Positions 37,901 to 46,423 of a stretch of 64,000 bases of DNA are shown here, one piece after another (the first letter of the stretch is position 1; every line of letters begins with the position of its first letter). The DNA comes from Phreatobacter aquaticus (GTDB lineage: Bacteria; Pseudomonadota; Alphaproteobacteria; Rhizobiales; Phreatobacteraceae). The notes under the pieces are model-generated. The model had not been told where the DNA came from. It ran no database searches and saw only the letters and a program-made list of their open reading frames with translations. The position numbers and the translations under genes are program-made. The stretch is from positions 4,054,828 to 4,118,827 of the forward strand of contig NZ_CP039865.1 of assembly GCF_005160265.1 (NCBI RefSeq), given 5' to 3'.

Positions 37901-38515
37901 GTGAAACTGTTCTATTCCCCAGCCTCGCCTTTCGTTCGCAAGGTCATGGTCTGCGCCATCGAGCGCGGCCTCGACGGCCGGATCGAGAAACTGTCGGCTG
38001 CGGCCCATCCGATCAACCAGGACGGCAACATCAAGCAGCACAATCCGACCGGCAAGGTCCCGACCCTGATCGCCGATGACGGCATGGCCATCTACGACAG
38101 CCGGGTGATCTGCGAATATCTCGACGCACAGGGCACGGCACCGCGCCTGATCCCGGCCGAGGGTTCGACCCGCTGGCAGGCGCTTGTGCTGCAATCGGCC
38201 GCCGACGAGATGCTCGATGCCGCGCTGCTCGCCCGCTACGAGGCGATCGCACGTCCGGAGAACCTGCGCTGGTCCGACTGGAGCGACGGTCAGAAGACCA
38301 AGATCCGGACGACAGTCGAGGACTTTTCCAACGCCTCGATCGCCTATCTGGAAGCCAATGTCGACATCGGCACCATCGCGGTTGCCTGTTCGCTCGGCTA
38401 TCTCGACTTCCGCTTCCCCGAGATCGACTGGCGCAAGGGCCATGATCGGCTGGCCAAGTGGTTCGCCAGCTTCTCCGAGCGGCCGTCCATGAAGGCGACC
38501 TTCCCGACGGCCTGA
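37901..38515 (+). CDS. glutathione S-transferase family protein
   Basis: 204 residues from a GTG start at 37901 with AAGGA about eight bases upstream. The thioredoxin-like N domain starts KLFYSPASPFVRKVMVCAIE, with NPTGKVPTLI (cis-Pro) and YDSRVICEYLD (gamma-glutamyl-binding Ser). The all-helical C domain begins near residue 85. The longer open frame upstream runs through the mucR terminator and is not coding. Such single GSTs conjugate or reduce a wide range of compounds; substrate unknown. Convergent with dadA. Confidence 0.87.
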   Translation: MKLFYSPASPFVRKVMVCAIERGLDGRIEKLSAAAHPINQDGNIKQHNPTGKVPTLIADDGMAIYDSRVICEYLDAQGTAPRLIPAEGSTRWQALVLQSAADEMLDAALLARYEAIARPENLRWSDWSDGQKTKIRTTVEDFSNASIAYLEANVDIGTIAVACSLGYLDFRFPEIDWRKGHDRLAKWFASFSERPSMKATFPTA

Positions 38516-38539
38516 TCGCCGCGGCAAGATCGGTCGCGG

Positions 38540-39793
38540 TCAGTGACCGCGACCGATGCCATAGGGCGCGGGATCGATGTCGGGCGCCCTGCCCGACAGG
38601 AGGTCGGCCATCAGCCGTCCCGATCCACAGGCCATCGTCCAGCCAAGCGTCCCATGTCCCGTGTTCAGGTGGAGATTGCGGTAGCGCGTGGCGCCGATCA
38701 GCGGCGTGCCGTCCGGCGTCATCGGCCGGAGCCCCGCCCAGAAGCTCGCGGCGGAGAGGTCGCCGCCCCGCGGAAACAGATCGCCGACCGAATGTTCCAG
38801 CGCCCGGCGCCGGCCATCCCTCAGCGACAGATTGTAGCCATCGAGTTCCGCCGTCCCGCCGACGCGGATCCGGTCGCCGAGCCGGGTGATGGCGATCTTG
38901 TAGGTCTCGTCCATCACCGTTGAGACAGGCGCCGCCGTCTCGTCGGTGATCGGCAGCGTCAGTGAATAGCCCTTGACCGGATAGACAGGGACCCGGATGC
39001 CGACCGTCTTCATGAGCAGCGGCGAATAGCTGCCGAGGGCGACGACATAGCGGTCGCCTGTCACCTTGCCTTCGCTCGTCTCGACGGCCGCAATGCGGTC
39101 ACCCTCATTGACCAGACGGTGGATGGCCAGGCTTTGCATGAAGCGGACACCCCGCTCCCTGGCGAGTTCCGCCAGCCGCTGTGTGAACATGTGGCAGTCG
39201 CCGGTCTCGTCATTGGGCAGCCGCAACCCGCCGGTGATCTTGTCGCTGACCAGCCCCAGCGCCGGTTCAGCGGCGACAACGCCCGCGCGATCAAGCACCT
39301 CGAAGGGAACCCCGGACTCCTTCAGCACGGCAATGTCCTTGGCGCTGCCATCGAGGTCCTTCTGGGTCCGGAACATCTGCAGCGTGCCGCGCGCCCGTTC
39401 GTCATAGGCGATGCCGGTCTCCGCACGCAGGGCGATCAGGCAGTCGCGGCTATATTCGGCAAGGGCCACCATCCGGGCCTTGTTGATCCGATAGCGGGCC
39501 TCGGTGCAGTTCATCAGCATCTCGGCCATCCAGCGCCATTGGGCGGGATCGGCATGGGGGCGAACGACCAGCGGGCCGTGTTTCATGGCCAGCCATTTCA
39601 GCGCTTTCACGGGCACGCCCGGCGCCGCCCAGGGCGCGGAATAGCCGGGAGACACCTCGCCGGCATTGGCAAAGCTCGTCTCAAGGCCGGTCGCCGGCTG
39701 GCGCTCGATGACAACCACCTCGTGACCGGCACCGGCCAGATAATGGGCGGTGGTCACGCCGATCACGCCGCCGCCAAGAATGACCGTCTTCAT
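38540..39793 (-). CDS. dadA: D-amino acid dehydrogenase small subunit
   Basis: 417 residues. FAD Rossmann loop [20 protein letters not shown] at the N-terminus, VVVIERQ for the ribose acid, [20 protein letters not shown] characteristic of DadA, and the C-terminal FAD segment [20 protein letters not shown]. The enzyme deaminates D-alanine and other D-amino acids to 2-oxo acids, passing electrons to the respiratory chain at the membrane. The divergent Lrp-type gene at 39939 is the expected local regulator. No alanine racemase gene is adjacent. Confidence 0.92.
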   Translation of the reverse strand: MKTVILGGGVIGVTTAHYLAGAGHEVVVIERQPATGLETSFANAGEVSPGYSAPWAAPGVPVKALKWLAMKHGPLVVRPHADPAQWRWMAEMLMNCTEARYRINKARMVALAEYSRDCLIALRAETGIAYDERARGTLQMFRTQKDLDGSAKDIAVLKESGVPFEVLDRAGVVAAEPALGLVSDKITGGLRLPNDETGDCHMFTQRLAELARERGVRFMQSLAIHRLVNEGDRIAAVETSEGKVTGDRYVVALGSYSPLLMKTVGIRVPVYPVKGYSLTLPITDETAAPVSTVMDETYKIAITRLGDRIRVGGTAELDGYNLSLRDGRRRALEHSVGDLFPRGGDLSAASFWAGLRPMTPDGTPLIGATRYRNLHLNTGHGTLGWTMACGSGRLMADLLSGRAPDIDPAPYGIGRGH

Positions 39794-39877
39794 TGCCCCA
39801 TCCGCCTGCTTCTCGCACGCCTAGCGGGAATGCCCGGCGCAGAGATATCGGCGGAAACGTCGAATGTGCTTGAATTT

Positions 39878-39914
39878 TTGCGCAGGATATTCTGTCTGAT
39901 GGCATATTGCGCAA
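39878..39914. promoter_or_regulatory. inverted repeat between dadA and the divergent lrp-like gene
   Basis: TTGCGCA at 39878-39884 and TGCGCAA at 39908-39914 are exact inverted arms with centres 30 bases apart, about three helical turns. This spacing suits two dimers of an Lrp-type protein on one face of the DNA. The region is the 145-base divergent promoter of dadA and its probable regulator. Confidence 0.45.
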
Positions 39915-39938
39915 CGAACCGGCACGAATTGGAATCTT

Positions 39939-40382
39939 ATGCGTCTCACCCTCGACGCCATCGACCACCGCATCATCCAGCACCTGCGCGCGGATGGCCG
40001 CATGTCCAATGCGGACCTCGCGGCTGCCGTCGGGCTCTCGCCGTCAGCCTGTCTGCGGCGCGTCCGCCTGCTGGAGGAAAGCGGCACGATACGCGGCTAT
40101 ACCGCTCTCATCGACGAGAACCGCACCGGCAATCAGGCGGTGGTCATTGCCCAGATCACGCTGGAGCGGCAGACCGAGGACTATCTGAACCGTTTCGAGG
40201 CAGCGATCCGCAAATGCCCCGAGGTCCGCAAATGCGATCTGATGACCGGCATGTCCGACTATCTCGTGCGGGTCGAAATTCCGAGTGCCGCCGACTATGA
40301 GCGGGTCCACAAGGACATTCTCTCGCGTCTGCCGGGCGTTTCCCGCATCCATTCCAGCTTCGCGATCCGCAGCGTTCTCTAG
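39939..40382 (+). CDS. Lrp/AsnC-family regulator, probably of dadA
   Basis: 147 residues. Helix-turn-helix at MSNADLAAAVGLSPSACLRRVRLLEESG (about 22-49), then the ligand domain with AVVIAQITLERQ, EVRKCDLMTGMSDYLVRVEI and the ending SRIHSSFAIRSVL. Divergent from dadA, matching the DadR/BkdR pattern in which an Lrp-type protein activates amino-acid catabolism. A Rossmann-fold gene follows after 30 bases and may be co-transcribed. Confidence 0.9.
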   Translation: MRLTLDAIDHRIIQHLRADGRMSNADLAAAVGLSPSACLRRVRLLEESGTIRGYTALIDENRTGNQAVVIAQITLERQTEDYLNRFEAAIRKCPEVRKCDLMTGMSDYLVRVEIPSAADYERVHKDILSRLPGVSRIHSSFAIRSVL

Positions 40383-40412
40383 GCGCCGACCAACTGAAAG
40401 GTGACCCTGTCC

Positions 40413-41075
40413 ATGAACGTTCTCATCTTCGGCGCCTCCGGCATGGTCGGTCAGGGCGCGCTGCGCGAATGTTTGGGCGACCCGTCGGTCACGGCCGTCA
40501 CCATCGTCGTGCGCAGCCCCACGGGACAGAGCCACGCGAAGCTCCGCGAGGTCATCCTCCAGGACCTCAATGCCATCGGCACGATCGCGGCCGACCTCAC
40601 AGGCTTCGATGCGTGCTTCTTCACGGTGGGCGTGACATCGGTCGGCCTGTCGGAGGCCGACTATACCCGCCTCACCTACGACCTCACCCTGACGGTTGCC
40701 GGCGCCCTTGCGCCGCTCAATCCCCAGATGACCTTTCTCTATGTGACCGGCCAGGGCGCGGATTCGAGCGAAAAAGGCCGGATCATGTGGGCGAGGGTCA
40801 AGGGACGGACGGAGAATGCCCTGCGGCGCCTGCCGTTCAAGGCAGCCTATGCGTTCCGGCCGGCAGCCATCCAGCCACTTCACGGCATCCGGTCCAAGAC
40901 CGGCTGGTACCAGGCGCTCTACTCCGCCACCATGCCGCTCTATCCGCTGCTGTTGCGCCTTTTTCCCGGCTACGTCACCACGACGGAGCAACTCGGCAAG
41001 GCGATGATCGCGGTGGCCCGCAATGGCTACGCCAAACCGGTGCTCGAAAGCTCCGACATCAACACGGTGGTCTGA
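40413..41075 (+). CDS. NAD(P)H-binding Rossmann-fold protein
   Basis: 220 residues from ATG 40413, with AAGG upstream. The dinucleotide loop is VLIFGASGMVGQGALREC. Further landmarks are TIVVRSPTG, FFTVGVTSVG, FLYVTGQGADSSEKGR and YAFRPAAIQP, as in short atypical SDRs of the HTATIP2/oxidoreductase type. The usual Tyr-x-x-x-Lys pair is not in the standard place (WARVKGRTE instead), so catalytic activity is uncertain. Ends seven bases before the stop of the convergent NTF2-like gene. Confidence 0.75.
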   Translation: MNVLIFGASGMVGQGALRECLGDPSVTAVTIVVRSPTGQSHAKLREVILQDLNAIGTIAADLTGFDACFFTVGVTSVGLSEADYTRLTYDLTLTVAGALAPLNPQMTFLYVTGQGADSSEKGRIMWARVKGRTENALRRLPFKAAYAFRPAAIQPLHGIRSKTGWYQALYSATMPLYPLLLRLFPGYVTTTEQLGKAMIAVARNGYAKPVLESSDINTVV

Positions 41076-41081
41076 ACGGCC

Positions 41082-41603
41082 TCAGCCGTGCGTCTGCAGG
41101 TGGAACGGCAGGTTCTTCACCTGCGTCCACGGCACGTCGAAGCGGGTCATGAACTTCAGCGTGAAGGTCATCCGGCTCATCAGCCAGCCTTCCGGCGTGC
41201 GCCGGTACTCGTCATCCTCGATCGCCGCCATCCAGCACGGCGTGTCGCCGGCGGTCAGCGTGCAGGCCTGCCAGAGCATCCAGTGGCCCGTTGCCGTGTC
41301 GCCGTGGATGTCGATCTGCGGATTGAGGAAATAGTGCATGGCAAACGACCATGCGCCCTTTCGGACGAAGGCATGGATCTCGTCGCGGCCGTTGCACACG
41401 CCGAAATGCTCGCCGGCATCCCAGATCGCATCCTCGGTGAACAGCCCGGCCTGGAGATCGGCCAGGCGGTCCAGTTCCGCCTGGGGTTTCCTCTGATGGT
41501 CGTCCGTGTACTTCTCGTCGGCATAGCGGGCATAGCGCGCCTTGAGGTGCCGGATCGCCTCGATATCTTCCAGGCGCTGGATGCGCTCCTCAAGTGTCGG
41601 CAT
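41082..41603 (-). CDS. NTF2/SnoaL-like protein, last gene of the P450-HAAT-SDR cluster
   Basis: 173 residues from ATG 41603 with GAGGAGG upstream. The N-terminal helix carries EERIQRLEDIEAIRHLKARYARYAD, the usual start of SnoaL_4-type dehydratases and hydroxylase-component-like proteins, followed by LFTEDAIWDAGEHFGVCNGRDEIHAF and FAMHYFLNPQIDI. Possible catalytic acids are Asp and His in these segments. The gene is 26 bases downstream of the deacetylase-like gene in the same direction. A dehydration or isomerisation step on the cluster's substrate is plausible. Confidence 0.75.
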   Translation of the reverse strand: MPTLEERIQRLEDIEAIRHLKARYARYADEKYTDDHQRKPQAELDRLADLQAGLFTEDAIWDAGEHFGVCNGRDEIHAFVRKGAWSFAMHYFLNPQIDIHGDTATGHWMLWQACTLTAGDTPCWMAAIEDDEYRRTPEGWLMSRMTFTLKFMTRFDVPWTQVKNLPFHLQTHG

Positions 41604-41629
41604 GTCGGCCTCCTCGGGCAGGCAATGGG

Positions 41630-42457
41630 TCAGGCCTTCTCGTATTCCTTCGACCATGCCTCGGCGACTTCAGTGCCGGTGGCGAACCAGACGCCCGGGA
41701 ACGTCCGGATGAAGGCGATGAGTTCGCGGATCAGCGCGATGCGGCTCGGCCTGCCGCCGAACTGCGGGTGGAAGATCATGTCGAACAGACCACCCCACTT
41801 GTAGATCTCGCGGAACTCTTCCTTGTAGACCGACAGCATGTGCTCGTTGGTGAAGATCGGGCGCGGCGTCTTGGCCGAGAACAGCGTGAACGGCGCGTCG
41901 TCCAGGCTCCAGTGCCAGGGCAGTTCGATCGGCCCTTTTGACCCGTCCGGCAGGGTGTGCCGATAGGGATTGATGTCATCCATCAGCGAGGAATCGTAGA
42001 GAAAATTGTGCTTCTGCAGGAGCTTGAACAGCCCGACCGAGACTTCGCCGGCCGGCGAGCGATAGCCTTTCGGCACCACGCCGACGGTGCGCTTCAGGGC
42101 CTCGAGCCCCTTCTCCATCTCCTCGATCTCGGCGGCCGGATCGCCCGAGACCCATTTGTGGGAATAGGAATGGTGGGCGACCTCGTGGCCGTCCTTCAGG
42201 ATCATCTCGACCCGGTCGGTGTGGTTCTCGGCGGTCCAGCCCGGCACGAAGAACGTGCTCCTGATGCCTTCGTCGCGCAGCGTGTCGAGGATCTTCGGCA
42301 CGCCGACCTTGGCGCCGTAGCGGCCCTGGCTCAGCACACCGGGTCGATGGACATTGTCCGGGTCGCGCGCGGTCCACAGCGTCTCGGCGTCGAAGTCGAA
42401 GGTCAGCATGACGGCGCAGCGGGCGCCGTTCGGCCAGCGGATGCTCATGTCATGCAT
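41630..42457 (-). CDS. polysaccharide deacetylase-fold hydrolase (PuuE/imidase-like)
   Basis: 275 residues from ATG 42457, with GAAGGAG eight bases upstream. There is no signal peptide, so it is cytoplasmic. Motif 1 is LTFDFDAETLW, the metal-binding motif is HEVAHHSYSHKW, and motif 3 is KGYRSPAGEVSVG. MIFHPQFGGRPSRI near the end carries the later His. Cytoplasmic members include allantoinase PuuE and cyclic imide hydrolase, which open ring amides, rather than sugar deacetylases. Flanked by two SDR genes and an NTF2-like gene, it probably opens or deacylates a catabolic intermediate. Confidence 0.8.
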   Translation of the reverse strand: MHDMSIRWPNGARCAVMLTFDFDAETLWTARDPDNVHRPGVLSQGRYGAKVGVPKILDTLRDEGIRSTFFVPGWTAENHTDRVEMILKDGHEVAHHSYSHKWVSGDPAAEIEEMEKGLEALKRTVGVVPKGYRSPAGEVSVGLFKLLQKHNFLYDSSLMDDINPYRHTLPDGSKGPIELPWHWSLDDAPFTLFSAKTPRPIFTNEHMLSVYKEEFREIYKWGGLFDMIFHPQFGGRPSRIALIRELIAFIRTFPGVWFATGTEVAEAWSKEYEKA

Positions 42458-42476
42458 GGTCTCGACTCCTTCAGGC

Positions 42477-43244
42477 TCAGATGCGGCCGTGGCGTGCGGC
42501 AAGGAACCCGCCATCGACGGGCATGACGACGCCGGTGACGAAGGCGGCATCGTCGGAACAGAAGAAGGCGATGGGGCCGGCAATGTCGGCTGGCTGTCCC
42601 AGCCGCTCGACTGGCGTCCCCTCGACCATGAGGCGGGTATAGAGCGCGTTCTGGAGGTGGCCTGAGGTCATCGGCGTCTCGATCAGCCCCGGTGCCACCG
42701 CGTTGACGAGAATGCCGTCTGGCGCGAGCTCACCGGCCAGCTGGCGGGTGAACTGCGCAACGCCGGCCTTGGCGACCGCATAGGCCGTGGTGCCGGGATA
42801 GCCGGTGATGCCGAAGATCGACGACAGGTTGACGATCCGCCCGCCCGGCTTCGGCAAATGCGGCACGATCGACCGGGTGATCCTGAGCATGGATCCAAGA
42901 TTGGTGTCGAGGAACCGGTCGATCAGCGCATCGTCGGAATCAAGTAGCCGCTTGGACCCGCCGATCCCTGCATTGTTGATCAGAAAGTCGATGCGGCCGA
43001 AGGCCTTGAGGGCCGCCTGAGCAATGGTCTCGCCGGCATCGCGGTCGGTGACGCTCTTCACGAGACCGACCTGGCCGAGGCGGGCCGCGGTCTCCAGCAC
43101 TTCGGGCAGCAGATCGACCAGCAGCACCTTGGCGCCATCGGCGGCGAAGCGTTCGGCCACCCCCGCCCCGATACCGCGGGCGGCTCCGGTGACGATGGCA
43201 ACCTTGCCGGCAAACCGTGTCGGATCAGGCAAGACGGCCTCCAT
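42477..43244 (-). CDS. short-chain dehydrogenase/reductase (second of two)
   Basis: 255 residues. NAD(P) loop VTGAARGIGAGVAE, LVDLLPE, NNAGIGG, catalytic Ser in NLSSIFG and the YAVAK pair (Tyr-x-x-x-Lys), PGLIETPM and the C-terminal GVVMPVDGG. ATG 43244 lies 20 bases inside the preceding SDR gene and lacks a clear ribosome site. A TTG at 43232 has GGAGG five bases upstream and may be the true start. The Asp after LLV favours NAD. Substrate is presumably a hydroxy or keto intermediate of the cluster's pathway. Confidence 0.85.
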   Translation of the reverse strand: MEAVLPDPTRFAGKVAIVTGAARGIGAGVAERFAADGAKVLLVDLLPEVLETAARLGQVGLVKSVTDRDAGETIAQAALKAFGRIDFLINNAGIGGSKRLLDSDDALIDRFLDTNLGSMLRITRSIVPHLPKPGGRIVNLSSIFGITGYPGTTAYAVAKAGVAQFTRQLAGELAPDGILVNAVAPGLIETPMTSGHLQNALYTRLMVEGTPVERLGQPADIAGPIAFFCSDDAAFVTGVVMPVDGGFLAARHGRI

Positions 43245-44004
43245 CGACGGGCAAGGCCACGCCAGTTGTATAGGTCGCGGCATCGCTCAGCAGGAACAGC
43301 ACGGAATTGGCCACTTCCTGCGGCTTGCCGAACCTGTTCATCGGGTGCTTCGACATCTGGAACCGCGCGCGCGCCGCCTGGGCCGCCGCATCGCCCGCCT
43401 GGGCGATGGCGCGGTCGTTCATGGGGCTGTCGATCGTGCCGGGGCAGACGCAGTTCACCCGGATGTTCTCGGTCGCGTGGTTGAGCGCCAGGCTCTTGGT
43501 GAGCAGCGTCACCGCGCCCTTGCTCGCCGAATAGATCGAGAGCACCGGCGAGCCCTCCATGCCGGCGGTCGAGGAAAACAGCACCACCGAGCCGCGCCCG
43601 ATCTCGCGCATCTGCGGGATGAAGTATTTGGCGGCGAGCCAGGAGCCCTTGACGTTGACCGCGAAGACCTCGTCGAACTCGGCCTCGGTCACGTCGACGG
43701 CGTTGCGCGCCGGTCCGACCATTCCGGCGGCGACGACCAGCAGCTCCACCGGACCCAGCCGGTCGCGGGCAACCTTCGACGCCCGCTCGACATCGGCGGC
43801 GGAGGCCGAATTGCCAATGACAATGATCGATCCCGGGCAATGCTCGGCTGTCGCCTTCAGCCCCGCCTCGTCGCGGTCGAACAGCAGGACCCTGGCGCCC
43901 TCTGCCGCCAGCGAGATGGCGGTCGCCCGGCCAAGCGCGCCGGCAGCCCCCGTGACGGCTGCAACCTTGCCGGTGAAACGGTCACTCATGGTCCGGTCAC
44001 TCAT
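43225..44004 (-). CDS. short-chain dehydrogenase/reductase (first of two)
   Basis: 259 residues. VTGAAGALGRATAI cofactor loop, LFDRDEAG, the VAAGMVG segment in place of NNAG, catalytic FSSTAGMEG and YSASK, PGTIDSPM, and VALPVDGG at the end. The ATG at 44004 has GGAGG upstream and overlaps the LivF stop by eight bases. The start region is duplicated: ATGAGTGACCGGACC is followed at once by ATGAGTGACCG, so ATG 43989 is a second possible start. Only about 25-30 percent similar to the neighbouring SDR by eye, so a recent duplication is unlikely. Confidence 0.87.
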   Translation of the reverse strand: MSDRTMSDRFTGKVAAVTGAAGALGRATAISLAAEGARVLLFDRDEAGLKATAEHCPGSIIVIGNSASAADVERASKVARDRLGPVELLVVAAGMVGPARNAVDVTEAEFDEVFAVNVKGSWLAAKYFIPQMREIGRGSVVLFSSTAGMEGSPVLSIYSASKGAVTLLTKSLALNHATENIRVNCVCPGTIDSPMNDRAIAQAGDAAAQAARARFQMSKHPMNRFGKPQEVANSVLFLLSDAATYTTGVALPVDGGRLA

Positions 44005-44716
44005 GGTCCTTGCCTCCCAGATAGAATTCCTGGAGCTCTTCCATGGCGATGCCATCGCCGACGGTGCGCTCGTAGGCGATGCGCCCACCGCGGATCACGT
44101 AGATGTAGTCCGCGATATCGAGCGCCATGCCGACATTCTGCTCGACCAGCAGCAGCGTGAGCCCGAGCTCGCGGAGGCCGAGGATCGCCTCGGCGATCTC
44201 CTCGACAATGCGCGGCGCCAGCGCCGCCGAGGGCTCGTCGAGCAGCAGCATGGTGGGCCTCGCCATCAGCGACCGCCCGATCGACAGCATCTGGCGCTCG
44301 CCACCGGAGAGCATGCCGGCATTGACCTTTCGCCGCTCGCGCAGGCGCTTGAACCGCCCATAGACGCTCTCCAGATCGGCGGCGATCCCGGCCCGGTCCT
44401 TGCGGCGGTGATAGGCGCCCATGAGCAGGTTCTCCTCGACGCTCATCGCGGCGAAGACCTCCTTGCCCTGCGGCACCATCGAGAGGCCCATGGCGGCCCG
44501 CTTCTCGGCCGGAATGGCATCGATCGGCTGACCGTCGAGCAGCACCTGCCCTTCCTCGGGTTTCACAAGGCCGACGATCGCCTTGAGCGTGGTCGACTTG
44601 CCGGTGCCATTGCCGCCGAGCAGGGCCACGAGCCCGCCCTTCGGCACATGCAGGTTGACGCCATGCAGGATGCGGGTGCGGCCATAGCCGGCGACGAGGT
44701 TGTCAACCTTGAGCAC
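43997..44716 (-). CDS. livF: HAAT transporter ATPase LivF, first set
   Basis: 239 residues, the short ATPase of branched-chain amino acid-type importers. Walker A GGNGTGKST, Q-loop VPQGKEVFAAMSV, signature LSGGERQMLSIGRSL, Walker B MLLLDEPSAAL and LLLVEQNV. The end FYLGG is typical of LivF. Overlaps livG by 14 bases and the SDR gene by eight. Together with 44703-48471 it forms a full transporter for a hydrophobic amino acid, amide or aromatic acid. Confidence 0.9.
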   Translation of the reverse strand: MLKVDNLVAGYGRTRILHGVNLHVPKGGLVALLGGNGTGKSTTLKAIVGLVKPEEGQVLLDGQPIDAIPAEKRAAMGLSMVPQGKEVFAAMSVEENLLMGAYHRRKDRAGIAADLESVYGRFKRLRERRKVNAGMLSGGERQMLSIGRSLMARPTMLLLDEPSAALAPRIVEEIAEAILGLRELGLTLLLVEQNVGMALDIADYIYVIRGGRIAYERTVGDGIAMEELQEFYLGGKDHE

Positions 44717-45491
44717 GGCGTTTCCATCCCGAACCGATATAGGCCTCCACGACGACCGGATCCTTCACCACCGCGTCGGGCTTGCCCTCGGCGATCTTGA
44801 CGCCGGAATCGAGCACCACGACGTGGTCGCAGAGATCGCGCACCACGCGCATCACATGTTCGACCAGCAGGATGCTCATGCCGAATTCGTCGCGCAGGCG
44901 CCGGATCAGCAGGATCAGCTTGTCGACATTGGGCGGCGACAGGCCGGCGGCCGGCTCGTCGAGCACGAACAGGGTCGGCTCGCTCATCATGCCGCGGGCA
45001 AGCTCCACCATGCGTTGCTGGCCGATCGACAGCTCGGAGGCCGGCTTGTCGGCGAAGGCCTCCAGGTCGAACCAGGCGAGCAGTTCGCGGGCCCTGCGGC
45101 GCGCGGCCTGTTCTTCGGCGAGCCCCGACGCCCGCCCCAGGATCGAATCCACGATCCCCGTCTTCATGCGCATGTGGTGGGCGAGCAGGAGATTGTCCTC
45201 CACACTCAGCGACGTGAACAGGCGGAGCAACTGGAACGACCGCGCCATGCCGGCGCGCGCCCGCCGATAGGTCGGCAGGCCCGTGATGTCCTGGCCCTCG
45301 AACAGGAACTGGCCCTCGTCCGGATTGAGCTCCCCGGTGACCAGATTGACCATGGTCGACTTGCCCGAGCCGTTCGGCCCGATCAGCCCGACGATCTGGC
45401 CCTTGCCGACCACGAGGTTCACGTCGTTGACGGCGACGACGCCGCCGAAGCGCCTGGTGATGCCGCGGGCCTCGAGGATGGGGGTGCTCAT
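44703..45491 (-). CDS. livG: HAAT transporter ATPase LivG, first set
   Basis: 262 residues from ATG 45491, overlapping the livM stop by four bases (ATGA). Walker A GPNGSGKST, the LivG-specific MARSFQLLRLFTSLSVEDN stretch, signature LSIGQQRMVELARGM, Walker B LFVLDEPAAGLSP, and the C-terminal VVVEAYIGSGW. The frame remains open far upstream, inside livM on the same strand, but that part is a phase-shifted reading. Confidence 0.9.
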   Translation of the reverse strand: MSTPILEARGITRRFGGVVAVNDVNLVVGKGQIVGLIGPNGSGKSTMVNLVTGELNPDEGQFLFEGQDITGLPTYRRARAGMARSFQLLRLFTSLSVEDNLLLAHHMRMKTGIVDSILGRASGLAEEQAARRRARELLAWFDLEAFADKPASELSIGQQRMVELARGMMSEPTLFVLDEPAAGLSPPNVDKLILLIRRLRDEFGMSILLVEHVMRVVRDLCDHVVVLDSGVKIAEGKPDAVVKDPVVVEAYIGSGWKRRAQG

Positions 45492-46423
45492 CGGGCGCTC
45501 CGCTGCCGGAGCCGGCCGATGACGCCCTCGGGCATGATGGTGATCGCGACCACCAGCAGGATCCCGTAGATCAGCATCTTGTACTCGGCGAAGCGGCCGA
45601 GGAATTCCGGCATCAGCACCAGGAAGATCGCGCCGATGATCGGCCCGATGAAGGTGCCGCGCCCGCCGATCACCATCATCGCGACGACGGTCGCCGAGAT
45701 CCAGATAGTGAAATCGTCCGGCGTCACGCCGCGCAGCGCATGGGCGGTGAGCACGCCGGCAATCCCGGCCAGCGCTGCCGAAGCCACGAAGGCGGTGAGC
45801 TTGCCGCGTGTCGTGTCGATGCCGACGGCAGCCGCCAATGTCTCGTCGTCGCGGATCGCGATCCACTCCCGCCCAAGCCTGGAATTGGCGAGCCGCCAGG
45901 CGGCGAAGACGCAGATGACCGTCATGACCAGCGTCAGCCAGTAATAGGCCTTGAGGCTGGCAATCTCGAACAGCGTCACGCCGAACATTGTGACCGGGCC
46001 GACATTCGCCATGGAGAGGCCGACCTGGCCGCCGGTGAACGAGGTCCATTGCGAGATGACGAGATAGACGATGGTCTGGAAGGCGATGGTGACGATCGCC
46101 AGGAAGTGGCCCTTCAGCCGCAGTGCGGGAATGCCGAGGAGGAGCCCGAACAGGCCGGCGACCAGCGCACCCGCTGGCAGGTTGACGAAGATCGACGTGC
46201 CGAGGTCACGGCTCATGATCGCCGCCGTATAGGCGCCGAGCCCATAGAACGCGCCGGTAGCGAAGGAGAACTGGCCGCAATAGCCCGCCACCAGATCCAG
46301 GCCGACGGCCAGGATCACATAGAACAGGATGACCATCGCCACATTGACCTCGTAGCCGCCGACACCGAATGGCAGCAGGGCGAGGAGAACGATGACGGCA
46401 AGTGACAGGCTGATATTCCTCAT
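45488..46423 (-). CDS. livM: HAAT transporter permease LivM, first set
   Basis: 311 residues with about nine hydrophobic helices. LDLVAGYCGQFSFATGAFYGLGAYTAAI is the LivM signature near residue 40, and the cytoplasmic loop LGREWIAIRDDETLAAAVGIDTTRGKLTAF docks the ATPase. GGRGTFIGPIIGAIFLVL lies near the end. Start and stop overlap the neighbouring livH and livG by four bases each. Confidence 0.9.
   Translation of the reverse strand: MRNISLSLAVIVLLALLPFGVGGYEVNVAMVILFYVILAVGLDLVAGYCGQFSFATGAFYGLGAYTAAIMSRDLGTSIFVNLPAGALVAGLFGLLLGIPALRLKGHFLAIVTIAFQTIVYLVISQWTSFTGGQVGLSMANVGPVTMFGVTLFEIASLKAYYWLTLVMTVICVFAAWRLANSRLGREWIAIRDDETLAAAVGIDTTRGKLTAFVASAALAGIAGVLTAHALRGVTPDDFTIWISATVVAMMVIGGRGTFIGPIIGAIFLVLMPEFLGRFAEYKMLIYGILLVVAITIMPEGVIGRLRQRSAR

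Noticed and set aside
44703-46049. Possible LivM-LivG fusion suggested by a long upstream extension of the livG frame
   Set aside because: The extension is a phase-shifted reading of livM. The ATG at 45491 gives a normal-length LivG with ATGA overlap.
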